A stretch of 64,000 nt of DNA from Darksidea phi. Lineage: Eukaryota; Ascomycota; Dothideomycetes; Pleosporales; Lentitheciaceae. Positions 1 to 11,374 of the stretch are shown here, one piece after another; position 1 is the first letter of the stretch, and each line of letters starts with the position of its first letter. A program made the translations under genes and the position numbers. The DNA is taken from NCBI GenBank assembly GCA_030770425.1, contig JASJFT010000049.1:185603-249602 (forward strand). The letters are read 5' to 3'. Below the pieces are notes generated by a model. It was not told the origin of the DNA. It searched no databases and saw nothing but the letters and a program-made list of their open reading frames with translations.

Positions 1-988
1 TAGCTCGGGCGCCCCTGCCCATTCCCCTGCCAAGCGGGCTGCATTGCCCCGCGTAGCTGCCCGAAAGGCCAACGGTCCCTGGCGTCGATCCGCCCGCGAA
101 ACGGGGAGCGCCAATCAGCGAGAGGCAGGCCAATTTGCAAACACCCTGAAATCTTAACGCTGATGCTCACGACAGCTGTGTGCGAGGCGCAGGCGCGAGG
201 TGCAAGGTGCGAGAGCGCGAGGTCGCTGTAAATTCCCGAGCCGCGGTTGGGAATCCATCGAGGCTGCCGGCGAGGACTGGCTGCGGAGACAGCGCGGAAC
301 TCTGTCGCGAAGGCTGGCGGCCAGCGTTGGTTGCGGGAGTTGGTTGCCCCCTCGCAGAATGTAAACACACTAATTAGCCAGACCCTTTGCTTGCATGCTC
401 ATGGTTGTCGTCGAGCACAAAAAAAGCTTTTCTTGGTCGCCGCTGGGACGTGTGCCCGACTGAGATTGTCCTCATCTCGTATGTAAGATTGGTGGTCGCT
501 ATTGCCATCGCAATATCCAGCTCCTTCCCGGACGCCCACGAAGCCGCACGGTCCCCATTTGTTTCATCATCGTTCCTTCCCTCGCTTAATTTGCGCTATT
601 GCGCTACTCGTCCAGATAAAACCGCCTGGCCGCCTGCAACCTCTGACGCGCTCCATCTTTGATCACCCACATTCTTTTGTTGATCTGCGATCCTTCCTTG
701 CGTAGCTTTGTCTACCAGGCCCACGTTCTTTACGTCCTTTACGTTCTTTATCCGACCACGACACTCCTTTGTCCACCGTGCGCCCTAGTCGCACCGGAGA
801 TCGCAGCTCCCAAAAATACCCATCCTGTAGGTAGCCCCCTCGATGAGACTCCCCGTCGTCCATGTGGTGGCGAGACCTCTTCTTTGTGTATAAAACAACA
901 CGCCGCCTCACTTGGCGAAGACGATCGCGGGACATCTTTCTAACTCGACATAGCATCCCCATCGGTGATCCGAGATCCCAGCATCAAT
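1..988. other. Upstream intergenic region
   Basis: I see no convincing coding region here. The open frames are short, overlap on both strands and lack recognisable domains. The last 100 bases form the promoter of the CAP-domain gene. Confidence 0.6.
889..895 (+). promoter_or_regulatory. Probable TATA box of the CAP-domain gene
   Basis: TATAAAA lies about 95 bases before the ATG at 989, a usual spacing for a filamentous-fungal promoter with a short 5' leader. The following stretch is pyrimidine rich. Confidence 0.5.
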
Positions 989-2047
989 ATGCGCTCTTCT
1001 ATCCTCCTCGCTTCGGCCCTGGCCATGGGTGCCCTTGCAGGCCCCATCGATAGGCGTGCCATGAAGACCATCTCGAAGGTCGTTGCAACGGTCGAGGTAG
1101 ACGTCGCTGTCAAGGTTGACCAGTATGGCAAACCATACACGACCCAGACTCTCACCACACACCCTGTCGATGGCCGACATGGAGACGGCACTGCCCACAA
1201 GGCCGAGCCCACCTCCTCTTGCACCACTTCGTCTACCAGCATGGCCCACGTCTACCCCACCACCCCGGCTCCCGCCCCGGCTCCCGCCCCGGAGACCACT
1301 TCCACTCCCCCCCCTCCTGCGCCGGTGACGACGTACAAGCCTGCGCCTACCTCCACCTCCACCTCAGCTGCTTACATTCCGCCACCCGCTCCTACGACGA
1401 GCAAAGTCTACGTGCCTGAGCCTGAACCCACCACCTCGACCAAGGCTCCCGCTTCGTCTACCAAGGCCCCTGCCCCATCGTCTGCTCCCGAGTATGGCGT
1501 GACCCACATATCCGGCGAGATCCAGGCGTCTTTCTCGTCCGGCAGCGACTACCAGAACGCTGTCCTCTGGCACCACAACCGTGCTCGTGCCAACCACGGT
1601 GCTTCTAACCTCCAGTGGAGCGATGATTGCATGGCCGGTGCTCAGAAGGCCGCCGCCACGTGCAAATTCGAGCACGTCATCACCGAGGGCCAAGGCCAGA
1701 ACCTCTACGCCGTCTCTGGTGATGCCTACAACGCAACCGCAGGTATCACCGAAGCCTTCTACAAGGCCGAGGCTGACATCTACTCCTACTGGGGCCAGGA
1801 GCCACCCCATGATCCTGCCAACCCCAGCATGCTTGACGAGGAGATCTTCCATGCCTGGGGCCACCTCACTCAGGTCCTATGGAAGGAGACCACCCACGTC
1901 GGCTGCGTCACTGTCAACTGCCCCAATATGGAAACGAACATGTACACCATTTGCAACTACTTCCCAGCGGGTAACATGGCCACCAAATTTGCCGAAAACG
2001 TTGTCGCCCCCAGCGAGTCCTACAATGGCTACACCTGGCACGACTAG
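989..2047 (+). CDS. Secreted CAP/SCP/PR-1-like protein
   Basis: A 352-residue intronless secreted protein. The ATG at 989 opens a clean signal peptide (MRSSILLASALAMGALAG); the frame stays open a little upstream, but only from a GTG. Residues about 80-165 are a low-complexity Pro/Thr/Ser/Ala linker with repeated APAPAP runs, probably O-glycosylated or wall-spanning. The C-terminal half is a CAP domain. It starts at the WHHNRARANHGA helix and contains the family signatures GHLTQVLWKETTHVGCV and ICNYFPAGN, with the conserved HN..R, H, E and H cavity residues and paired cysteines. Fungal members (Pry1-3 of yeast, PR-1-like effectors) bind sterols or lipids outside the cell. Sterol binding here is inferred from the family only. 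Confidence 0.9.
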   Translation: MRSSILLASALAMGALAGPIDRRAMKTISKVVATVEVDVAVKVDQYGKPYTTQTLTTHPVDGRHGDGTAHKAEPTSSCTTSSTSMAHVYPTTPAPAPAPAPETTSTPPPPAPVTTYKPAPTSTSTSAAYIPPPAPTTSKVYVPEPEPTTSTKAPASSTKAPAPSSAPEYGVTHISGEIQASFSSGSDYQNAVLWHHNRARANHGASNLQWSDDCMAGAQKAAATCKFEHVITEGQGQNLYAVSGDAYNATAGITEAFYKAEADIYSYWGQEPPHDPANPSMLDEEIFHAWGHLTQVLWKETTHVGCVTVNCPNMETNMYTICNYFPAGNMATKFAENVVAPSESYNGYTWHD

Positions 2048-4440
2048 GCGGCTCCGCCCTCGTGTTGTGCCTCCCGTCTCTTCTTGCGTCTCTTCGCATT
2101 TTTCGTTGCCTATCTTGCATCGGCGCGTCTGGCTGCGCCCGTCACTACGGCTCCATATTTTGCATGTTGGGGATGGTCTTTCCGCATGTCATGTCTGTTT
2201 ACCCCGCACTTTTTAGGGGATCTCTTCTGGTCTGCCAGGTAGCCGGGATCTTCTCTTCTTGTATATACTTAGCTATCATAGCCTTAAAGGCTACTTTCGG
2301 GGCTCTATCTTCTACCCCATGCAATCTTACACCTTGATGTCTACATTCCAGCTCGATATCCTGTCACTTGGTCGTGCAGTCATGCGAAGTGAGTTGTTGC
2401 TTCCTAAGCGATGTTAGTGCTCCATGAGTGACCGATTCGGCGTTTCTCGACTACCCGAACCACGGGCGTCAGTCAAGCTTGCCGTCCACCCACGGTCGAA
2501 ACTTCCCTTTTCAAACGAATGAGACCCACTTTCAAAAAGCCTTTTTTCAGGCAGAATTTTGTTTTCTGTTTTCCACTAGTAGTATAAGAAGACGACTACA
2601 GCCGTGCACAAGTCTTTCCTCTGTACAGATTCCACTTGGGGACCCCACCAGAGATATACAGATGTCGCCGTCCCGTCTGCTGTAACGAAGGCCGAACGGC
2701 GGAACCGCCAAGCCCCAATCAGGACCAGCAGCCATGGGACGTTCCTACGAAATGGCCAGGTATCGAGAGCCTACACACAAGAATACCGAGTACTCCCTCC
2801 GCTTCTTCCTTAAACCTACCTCTACTCCCTAAATACAAGATGACTTCCCATACCGTCTTCGCAGATTACTACTTCGTTCCGCTTCAGCCCACGGGCACAC
2901 CCGTACGCAGTACACCTACGCCCAAGAATATCCAAACTACGAACTCGATAATATCGTCGATCACGATCGTGCCTTCTAGAAGGAGGAATGTAGCAAGCTC
3001 ACAATCATGGAGCGACATCTCGCGTTCGTGGAGGGTCGGTTCGTGTACCTGCTAAATACACCACAGGCGGTGCAGGTTTATCAGCTCGGTGTCCGCTTGA
3101 CATGCGTCAAGGCAGACAAGGATGACGCTCCAAGCGCTTTATGGTGGGTACTTTTCTACTCGATAACGAACTGGATACCGATGCCTGGTAAACGGCCGTA
3201 AAATAGCAAGGACTGTCAATCACCAACACCAACACCACCAACAATGACCACCCCCATCTGGACCCTCTCCTCCTTCGCCACATCCCTCAAATACGTCTCA
3301 CGCACCCAGCCTGTCAACAGCCCCCAACCCCAGCATCCTCATGAACACCTTCATAGTACGAGGCTGGGTGGTCCCCACCACACACCACACCAAACGGCGC
3401 GGCGCCCCACGAGCGCACTACTACACGCGCGTCTACGCTAGCGCTCCCTGGACGGCTACTTTCTGCTGCCGCGTGCCTGGGTGGGGTGGCGAGTTTACCA
3501 GAAGGAGGCGATGGGGACGAGTAAGAAGGGGGCGGGGAATGAGGTTTACAGGAGGCTGGTTGAGGGGTGGATGGCGGAGGTTGACGAGGGGCAGGAGGTG
3601 GAGGGCTGCGTGCGCTGGGAATGGGATGGAGGTAGTAGCGGCTACACCTCAGCCGCTTGTGTGCGTGTCGGCTCGTCAAGACCCGCCGGTAGAAGGAGAT
3701 TTTACCAGCGCTGGTTCAATGAGGCTGAGACGTCTTCTCGGTCATCTTCTACACCTGAAGAGGAGTGTTTACGCATATGAACCACCCGGATACGATAACT
3801 CGTGTGGACAACACCATAAACAATATAAGAAGAGCACTCGTGATCATAGAGAGAGATATTCCGTCAGCGAGAGGGTGAGTTCGCTGCCACACTCTACTGT
3901 ATGAGGTTTGCAAGGCTGATAATTGTGTACTTACAGACTTGTGTCTCACTGGGACGAATTTTGTAAGTGAAGCGCTATGCATATGGTACGCGGTTGTTAC
4001 CTTGGCTAATATCCCTTTCTTCCTCTCCAGACCCGACATATATGGCACAAGTTTCCGACTTTGCGCGTTCCGTACAAACGACTCAGATACAGACGATCCG
4101 AAGGACAAGAAAGTACCGGTTGAGGCCGCGCCTGCACCCACCCACGTCTGTGCCAGCTCATGCCTCGCAGGCAGGGGCTCTCTCCGCCGCCAAGACATCC
4201 TCATCTCTCTGCTCGACGAGGGGGATCACTCGGTGTCGCGTCTTTCCTCGGCGGCGGCGGCGGCGGCGGCTTTGGCGGGTGTAAGGTACTCGTTGTTGCC
4301 TGATTGGAGAGGGGGGCAGCGATCAGCGCGGTGTCTGATCTGTTTGCGTTGGTGTTGTAGTGAAGTGGAATTATCTGTTTTGGAATTTGATAGCTTTATG
4401 TATTAATAATACACGTACTATTGGGAATTTCAACGCTTTA
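2048..4440. other. Long stretch without a confident gene
   Basis: The first 250 bases are the 3' flank of the CAP gene. From about 2,430 to 4,400 there are several short plus-strand frames (for example 2839-3055, 3007-3201, 3481-3780, 3943-4406) that overlap in different phases. They cannot be joined by plausible introns into a family I recognise. This could be a decayed gene on the plus strand. A (GGC)7 run sits at 4249-4270. Confidence 0.5.
4249..4270. repeat. (GGC)7 trinucleotide repeat
   Basis: Seven GGC/CGG units in a row. In one plus-strand frame they encode a short alanine run, but no gene around them is supported. Confidence 0.85.
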
Positions 4441-4497
4441 CTTCAAGTCTGCGGCTCGGTAGTGTGTGTTATCCCTCGGCGTCTGGTGTTACAGCCC

Positions 4498-4640
4498 TAT
4501 AGCTCGTTATTGTGTATGAGGTGTGGGTATAGTATCTCTATTGTGTACCAAATGCTCCTGTGTTTCGTGCGGACCTTACAAAGAGTCTCCCAATATTTAA
4601 ATTCAACCAGATTGCATTTCAAGCACCGCCTTTAAGAGTC
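4498..4640 (+). repeat. Dispersed repeat, copy A
   Basis: An 85-base core (about 4498-4582) matches, with a few substitutions, the reverse complement of 9495-9580 and of 58311-58395. It runs from CTATAGCTCG to CGGACCTTAC. Similarity to copy B continues weakly to about 4640, through a CTTTAAGAG motif. This copy is inverted relative to the other two. It has no coding capacity of its own; a solo LTR or the end of a transposon is likely. Confidence 0.75.
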
Positions 4641-5780
4641 ATACGCCAGAATCCCTCCAACGTCCCACCACCCATCGAATCTTGAATAGAAGCGAAAACC
4701 GTCTATCCACACCCCTCCGATGAACGATCGGGCTCTTAGGCCCATCGAATCGGTAACTATCGGAGAACTAAACCCGGTAAATCGATAACTTTGTCTTTGA
4801 ATTGGAAGTAAGGTCTCTTGGCGAAGGCCGCTTCTTGAGCAGTCCAAAGGCGTCGATTCCATGGACTTATCTCGATCTGTGTGCGCCATTCGCTGGTCGC
4901 AGTGTCGAGAGAGATTTGCTGTAGTGATCCGTCGAATAGCGAGACCCCCTCCGCGGAGCGATACACTTGGTCCGCTTTTTAAATTGCTCGCATTTTCGGC
5001 GGCCCCCTGGTGTAAGGAACGCAGATGGTATCACACTAAAAAGGAACGAACTAGCCGCGTTCGCTTTTGTAAAGGTAATCCACACCGTCCTGAAACCCTT
5101 GTACCTGGCAAGAAGGTAAGCTAAGATATTTCCATCTACACTCCCAGTCGCCATCAGCCCACACATGTGACATGGCAACATATCTCTCTGCCTCCTTACG
5201 CCCTACTTCACCCTACTTCATGGCTTCTGACCAACTTGCACTTCGTAGAATGGATTTTATGTTCGCGGTAGCTGACTATCAGTGGCGTATGCCCCGCTCG
5301 AGTTCCAATCTCCGAACTCCGTCTCGTCTCGGTGCTTCGGCTTGGTATGCAGGGTTTTAACCTGAGCTGTGGTGCATCCCGAAAAACTACAGGAGGTTAT
5401 TTTCTTCATGCGTTCTCTGCGAATAGAACTCAAGTAGTACGTCTGTCCGTCTCAGTGAACTTTCATACCCGTAATTTTCTTGGCTGCACAGGTCGACAGC
5501 CTGCTGAAGACCGTACCTTCCATTCCACCGATTCTTAGCATCTCCTCGATCATACACAGTATGCCCTTCGTTGGATAGAAGCGGTGGTTTCGTTCCATGT
5601 CTCTCCTTGGAAGTTTCCTTTGATAATGTGCTCGGTATTGTAATCCTGGCGATGCGGGTAGAAGAGCCACGTGCCGAGGCAGCCTGGCTGATGGATGTTG
5701 TCGGGAGAAACGAATGAGGGAACTTTGAGTGGCGGGAGAGCAACCCAAGGCATGGATTCCATGATGGGCATGGAGCGGCG
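4640..5780 (-). pseudogene. Decayed HET-domain (heterokaryon incompatibility) gene
   Basis: Read on the minus strand, fragments of one HET-family protein appear in the right order but in different frames. An N-terminal stretch near 5771-5560 carries PWVALPPLKVPSF and a YPHRQDYN segment. A central piece near 4966-4870 reads VYRSAEGVSLFDGSLQQI followed by NRRLWTAQEAAFAK and FQFKDKVIDL. That is the diagnostic (I)Y-x-A-x-x-V-L-x-D ... RRLWTxQEG motif of one fungal HET subfamily. An in-frame stop separates the piece before VYRSAEG, and several frame changes lie between blocks, so no full product can be made. HET proteins trigger cell death after non-self fusion. It directly abuts repeat copy A. 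Confidence 0.65.
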
Positions 5781-7265
5781 TGCGAGGCTCCTCGTACAAT
5801 TGAGGATTCGGCCAGCTTTATCGGTTGCAAAGATTGGAGGCGGGTCAGCTATCAGAGAGAATGACTAATTTTAGTTCCTCGTTGCGACAGAGCCAAGCCG
5901 GAATGTTGCGGGCGTGAGAGGGCGACTCGAGGGCCTGAGCAATACGAAATCGAGAACTGAACTTTGCCAATTCGACAATATAATTGCTCGAGAAGTGTCC
6001 TGCTTCTAAAGGTCGCTTCTGTATTGATGTACTATTAGACCTCTACCACCTGCTCGTACGATGCTTATAAGATGTAAAAGGAGATTTCTTTAAAGCTATC
6101 AACTAGATTTTACTCAACTAGTAGCTATCTTTCTAGAATTTTGGACTAATAGAACGATTAGTATTATATAGTTGTCATTCCTACGCGCACAACAATCAAA
6201 CCACGTCGACTGCTCCACCCTACGCATGCATATATGAGCCGTCACGCACCACAGCGGAAGGACAGCACGCAACAATGGGCTCCTGACTAGAAAAGCTCCG
6301 TGCGGTGAAGACGACGTTCTATCGGACAAGAGCTATGCTCTGTGGAGGAGAGATATCGCCCTGGAAGACAACTCGAAAACGCCGAAACCAACAAGGCGAG
6401 GTCGACAGCATCTAAATCTGGCTGCATTCTCCGCGACCCCGCCTTCTAGACAGCATTGCCCAGTCCAGCTCGCACACGAACGCGCTCGCTGATCACCACG
6501 TCCTCCACTCATCCGCCACCGGCTCATGCACCTCCCATAGTCTAGGAAGTCCAGGTGGAAGCGAGCGAGAAGTTTAGCCGAGACCTACCGCGACCTGCAG
6601 CCCTTGCATAAGCCAGACACATCATCCTATTAGAGATATAGGGAAGATGGCCGGCTCATATGGGATAACCCGGCTGACTGCATAGGATTGCATCCCTGGC
6701 GCGAGGAAGCGCTCCCACTGGATGTACAAGACAGGTTGTGACGACCCAGACCTCATGGCCGAACTGTATACGATGAAGAGGGCGCAAGCCGCGGCTTTTC
6801 ATTGTCCACCACCGGGGTCTTAGAACCGCAGTGGTATTGCTCAGTGCAGAGACCGGTTTTGGCGCATATTGAATGCTACTACAGTGGACTCTACGGTATC
6901 ATTATTTCGACAGCAGGTATGCAGTTCTCAGAAAATGCCATGGGTGTTCCCTTTCTCATATATATCTTTACTTTCAGAATATCTGAAACTAGGTCATAAT
7001 CCTGGTCATCCTTCATGATACCGGTAGCGACATCAAGTGCCCAATTATCATAACCACTGTGCAACCTTGCCTATTACGCACTCCGATGCGATTACATGAT
7101 ACTCGCCCGCATGCCTCAAACATGTCGTCCCTTCAAACGCGAAGTACAGCCCCCGATTCCCGTACCCAGCATAAACTTGCCAACTAGCACAGTTGCGCTC
7201 CTTTGACTGCCAACCCATGCATAACTTGCTTGAAACCTTCTTTTCCTCCTCTTTGTTCTTCCTCT
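5781..7265. other. Gene-poor stretch with an AT-rich patch
   Basis: No convincing gene. About 6030-6180 is clearly AT-richer than its surroundings and may be an old transposon scrap. The short minus-strand frames at 6114-6527 and 7048-7347 have no recognisable features. Confidence 0.5.
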
Positions 7266-8571
7266 TTACAGCCCGCCTGTACGCCTCCATCCTGAACCAA
7301 ATGCGGATTCGCTCTTTCCCGTCCTCTGTTCCCATTCTAGATACCACAGCGGCATAAGATCATCGGCATAGTCCCAAGTCTCTGGCATACTAAATTCTTC
7401 CGGAAGTGAAATACGGGAGTAGTGTGGTATACCGTTCGCGAATTGCTGGGGGCGCTCCTCCGGGTCTAGTTTATAGAATTCGACCCAGGCCCAACGCTGT
7501 AGTCTTGGTGTTACATAGGTGCGCCATGGCTCTGTAGTAGTGTATCTATGTCGTAGCGCAGACGACTTTAATTGCTGAAATTGAATCTGCGGAAACTGAT
7601 TTTGTTGAAGATGATTGAAAGGCGGCTTGGCAATAATTGCGAATTGTGCATACTCGATCGCAGAATCCGGCGTCGATGCTTGTTGAACGGAACCGGTATC
7701 CAGAGGAACAACCAAGGACAATGAATCGCCAACTCGGCGTGTCCCTCCGATTGTGTGCACCTGACTCTCCGCTAACTCTGGCCATAGTATGTCTCGAGTT
7801 GTCCAACCTTGCTTGCTGTATTCACGGAGGACAGAGCCAAAGTCATTGTCCAGAGATCTCAATGGGTAAAACTTGTGATCGATGACAGTTTGTCTGGGAA
7901 AAACTGAATACGCTTTATTCCAGGTGATAAGATTGACGCTCGCAGTGGTGTATGCGGAACTGAGTAACGTATGAACAGGAGGACCGTCTGTAGGTATAAT
8001 TCGAAGTTTTATGCCTGGACGTGTGCTGTTGACGAGAGCAATACGCCCTGGAGCCTACACGGAAGAGTTAGCAATAAGCGGACGATTAGATCCCTTATTG
8101 GCTACCTACCGTCTCATCGTCCTCCGTACTTGTCTCATACCCTTCATCTCTTCGGAGGTAGTTGATAAACCCCACAGCATAGGTCCCGGCTTCGACGAGT
8201 ACATCTAGATTTGATACCTTCCAATAGCCAGAGTCGAAGAAATTGAGGGCGAACCCTCCCGAGATTAAAGCGTTGTACTTCCCCAGCTGAGATCGGAACA
8301 TATGAGGGTAGACCACGAAGTCGCTCAGCTGTTTGTTGACATTGAAGTAACTCTTTTGCAGATGTTCCTTCAGTCCATAGAAGGTCTTGCTCACTTGGTA
8401 CAGCGCCGAGAGCCCCCCGATACCCAAATATAAGGAGATCAAGGTCAATATGGGATCGAACCGCGGGCTGAACAACTCCACGAGTTTGGACTGTGGTCTG
8501 AATTCGCTATCGGATGGCATCTTTTCTAGTGCTAGTTCGTTGCGTTTGGGAGCGTGTGCGTGAGAAAGCAT
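7266..8571 (-). CDS. Nucleotidyltransferase-fold-like protein, uncharacterised fungal family
   Basis: Two exons, 8571-8110 and 8054-7266, with a 55-base intron (GTAGGT..GTGTAG, phase 0), give 416 residues. The start is uncertain: the frame is open upstream to 8748, but 8571 is the first ATG and 8520 the next. Residues about 97-140 carry LGKYNALISGGFALNFF followed by WKVSNLDVLVE. About 100 residues further on comes YTTASVNLITWNKAYSVFP. This order (ISGS-ALQFF, W-SDLDLFV, then the TTxVxNxIxWNxAYSxFP block) belongs to a large fungal family of hypothetical proteins. Its G-G/S ... DxD spacing resembles a nucleotidyltransferase core. Here the first acidic residue of the DxD-like motif is Asn (NLD), so activity is doubtful. 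No signal peptide is seen. The function is unknown. Confidence 0.7.
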
Positions 8572-9436
8572 TTCGGATGAACGCAGGCTACGACGCGTCT
8601 CCGAAATTCTTGGCGCGCCGTACACGTGTCGATACCTTGGCGAGTCAAGTGCACTTTGATTGGCCACAGGGTCGTCGAGCTTACGGTGAGAATAAAGGGT
8701 ACTGGAAGTAGCCGACAACGCCGAGGGACGTAATTGTGGCCCATCCAACGTCGTGCTGGAGCAACAATGCCTAGGTCAACCTAAACGCATCCTATTAACG
8801 CCACCTTCAAAAGGACGCGGGAGGAATTCGAGCGCAGAGTTACCGTAGCAACTTCAACCGTTATTGACAAGGCCCACAGTACTACGGCAAGCGCGGGCTG
8901 GATCTAGACTCAGCGTATCGCAACTCTTATAGACTAAAGCACCTTCGAGCGCAATGTAATCGATAAGGGATGATCTGCCCGCATTTTCCTACTGCGCTGG
9001 TATCAAGAAGCGGCAAAGCTCGTTACGAACCCGGATGAGAGTGATAAACATTAGAACTGCATTCAGAAATGCGAGCGAACCAATAGCGCGTTCATGAAAG
9101 CGAAGTATACTTCAAGAGCGAGAGTGCCCACCATCGGAAGGCTATCGGGTCGCTTCGGGTAAAAGTCAAGACTTTCTCGCATCTCCCCCTTTGGTAGAGA
9201 CATGGGTGGCGTGTACGGCCAGCCGAGGCATGGCGGGAGCAGAAACAACTTTCGCGATCACTGAGCGGCTTGGAGACAGACAAAGAACACAATTTGCGAC
9301 TCATGATTGATGTGAGGCCCCTGGAAGAACGGGCTGGAGAGAAGATGGTGGATATGGAGAGGCCTAAACAAACGATCGAGAGGTTCACCGGCTTTAACCA
9401 AGTGCTTTCGCGTAAGGTCTCTTAAAGTCAGCTCTT
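8572..9436. other. Intergenic, nothing recognised
   Basis: The bases next to 8572 are the 5' flank (or coding extension) of the nucleotidyltransferase-like gene. The minus-strand frame at 9092-9388 shows no family features. Confidence 0.5.
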
Positions 9437-9644
9437 ATCGCGGCAGATCTACCAATGAATTGTATTTGGTTGGATTGCAGAGTGGGAGCCTCCTTTGTAA
9501 GGTCCGCACGGAATACAGTAGCAGTTTGTACACAGTAAAGATGCTATACTCACACCTTATACACGATAATAGAGCTGTAGAGCTGTGCACAGTACTGTCG
9601 ATCGTGAGATACCGACGAGGTGATATTTCCAACATCGAACATTG
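9437..9644 (-). repeat. Dispersed repeat, copy B
   Basis: Reverse-strand copy of the repeat at 4498-4640. The 85-base core is 9495-9580. Homology to copy C extends further, through a shared segment with CACCTCGTCGGT and CAATGTTCGA, to about 9644. This is the least AT-shifted of the three copies. Copies A and B face each other across about 4.9 kb. Confidence 0.75.
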
Positions 9645-9756
9645 AGGCGAACGAACCAACGAATTGTATATCACACCTACAGGCCATCGCATAGTACATT
9701 GAGGAGTTCACGATATTCCAATCCCACCGGTTAGCACCTCATCCTAATCAGTATAA

Positions 9757-10461
9757 CTACATCTCCCACTTCGAGTTTGCATGCGCCGTAGTCATGGCAT
9801 TGCGGCAATCTACCTTGACCGCCCAGCCCCCGGGCCACTGCATATTTGCCAACTCCTCCGCAAACGCGACGCTCTTATGGCACCCACTTGCACAGCTACA
9901 GCCCACCCTCAGAGCAAGCACATCCGCTTCAACACCACCGAAATAATTGCCCTCCTCGAGATCCATATATTCTTGAGACAGGGCAGGATCATCTTCGACA
10001 CCAAACTCCTTCACAATGCGGTTCATGGCCGCTCTGCCACGATCTCCGTCTACATCATGGTCTTCGAGCCCCTCAATCCAGTCGGCTATGACATCACCGC
10101 TGCTAGTCGAGGAAGAGCGGCTGTGGAATGAGACGACGCTTTGAGGGCGCTCCATAACGGTGCGTATCTCCTTCTCTGCTGCCAGGAGCTGGGAGGCGTA
10201 GTGCGACTTCCCGCGCAATTCTAGCATGGTAGATTTTGACAACGCCATCGACGAGTTGGCACGGATGTGGCGTGACTGGCCGGTCTTGCTCTGCAGATCA
10301 TACTGTGGCAGCAACGGTGCTGTTGGAACTGTTGCGCGATCGTAAGATGTGATATGAAGCGTTGGCCGTCCAGAGGCCGGGGTGAGGAGCGGAGAAAGAG
10401 GTGGAGAACTGTTCGTGTATAGGCGTGCGGGAGACTTTCTCGAAGAGGATGGAACATCCAT
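9757..10461 (-). CDS. Hypothetical protein, 234 residues
   Basis: A single-exon frame from ATG at 10461. The N-terminal 45 residues are rich in Ser, Pro and Thr. The middle (about 70-105) is mixed-charge, helical and possibly short coiled-coil. A serine run (RSSSTSSGD) follows, and then an acidic stretch around DWIEGLEDHDVDGD. Near the C-terminus is a small cysteine/histidine cluster (GCSCASGCH). There is no signal peptide or membrane segment. I do not recognise a family. The length, ATG context and codon bias look like a real gene, and the strong composition contrast with neighbouring frames supports that. The cysteine cluster could bind metal, but that is speculative. Confidence 0.6.
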   Translation of the reverse strand: MDVPSSSRKSPARLYTNSSPPLSPLLTPASGRPTLHITSYDRATVPTAPLLPQYDLQSKTGQSRHIRANSSMALSKSTMLELRGKSHYASQLLAAEKEIRTVMERPQSVVSFHSRSSSTSSGDVIADWIEGLEDHDVDGDRGRAAMNRIVKEFGVEDDPALSQEYMDLEEGNYFGGVEADVLALRVGCSCASGCHKSVAFAEELANMQWPGGWAVKVDCRNAMTTAHANSKWEM

Positions 10462-11374
10462 GTCTATATGATATGTGTATTCTGCTCGAAAGAATGGGAA
10501 TGAATTTTTTTTTTCGCGTGTAGCTATGGCGAGCGAGATCTTCGCGGGGTATTTATTCTTACAGAATAGCCGCGCATTAAATAGGTTCTACGTCACCGAC
10601 ATACGGGTAATACTCCCAATGAAATCACGCTGAAAGACTATCGTGAAGTTAAGCGAGGGACGCCGCGGGAGGAATGTACCACAGCGTTTTCTGGCCATAT
10701 GAACGAGCGAGAATTAAGGCTACGTAACCGTTACGCATCTATTTTGTTGTTCATAGTACCTAGGGGACTTCGTGCTCTGGTACCTAAGCGATGACGGAGC
10801 TCGCCACCTTCTGAACCACGCTATCCAGTAGCGACGGTAGAGCACATACGATCATACAATCCTCCAAGCAAACATCGCACACGAGCAACATCCCGCTTCA
10901 GCTACGAGAAAGATCTATCACGAGTAAATGTATCCAGCCAAACTACCCTGATATAGATGAATAGTTGTGTTTCAAAGCAGCATGCCAGGTACTAGATACT
11001 AGAGAATGAGTTAGGCTTCCAGATTGCAGTGGAGTATGGGCCTAATTCTCCGTTCCCCAGGGGACTTCGACGCGCTTCCATTCTAGGTTATAAACTAGGT
11101 CAGACCCGCACTAACTCAAGCATTGTGGTCGGAAGAGGACGAGGAATGGGAGTCTCGCCACCCTATCTATCAACACGGAATTTCGAGCCTGTAGTAGGCA
11201 TAGTGTTCATTATCAAATGCTTGAGCTGCGTTAGGGTGTATTCCTCAATGGAATAGTCAGGATCTTCATGTCTCATGCTTCATTACGAATTTTTCTAAGC
11301 CCAACTGTTGGCTCTGGAAGTGTGAAGCAATCTCACGAACTCGTCATTCCATTTTCACTAATTCCTCTCAATAC
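10462..11374. other. Intergenic, nothing recognised
   Basis: Contains the upstream region of the 234-residue protein gene (a poly-T tract near 10,508) and the 3' flank of the aminotransferase relic. The 75-codon plus-strand frame at 11029-11256 has no support. Confidence 0.5.

Noticed and set aside
180..962. Overlapping ORFs of 60-100 codons on both strands upstream of the CAP gene
   Set aside because: No domains, several start at non-ATG codons, and they are antisense to each other.
2428..4406. Possible multi-exon plus-strand gene
   Set aside because: Frames could not be joined with credible splice sites into any family; faint likeness to a membrane glycosyltransferase was too weak to report.
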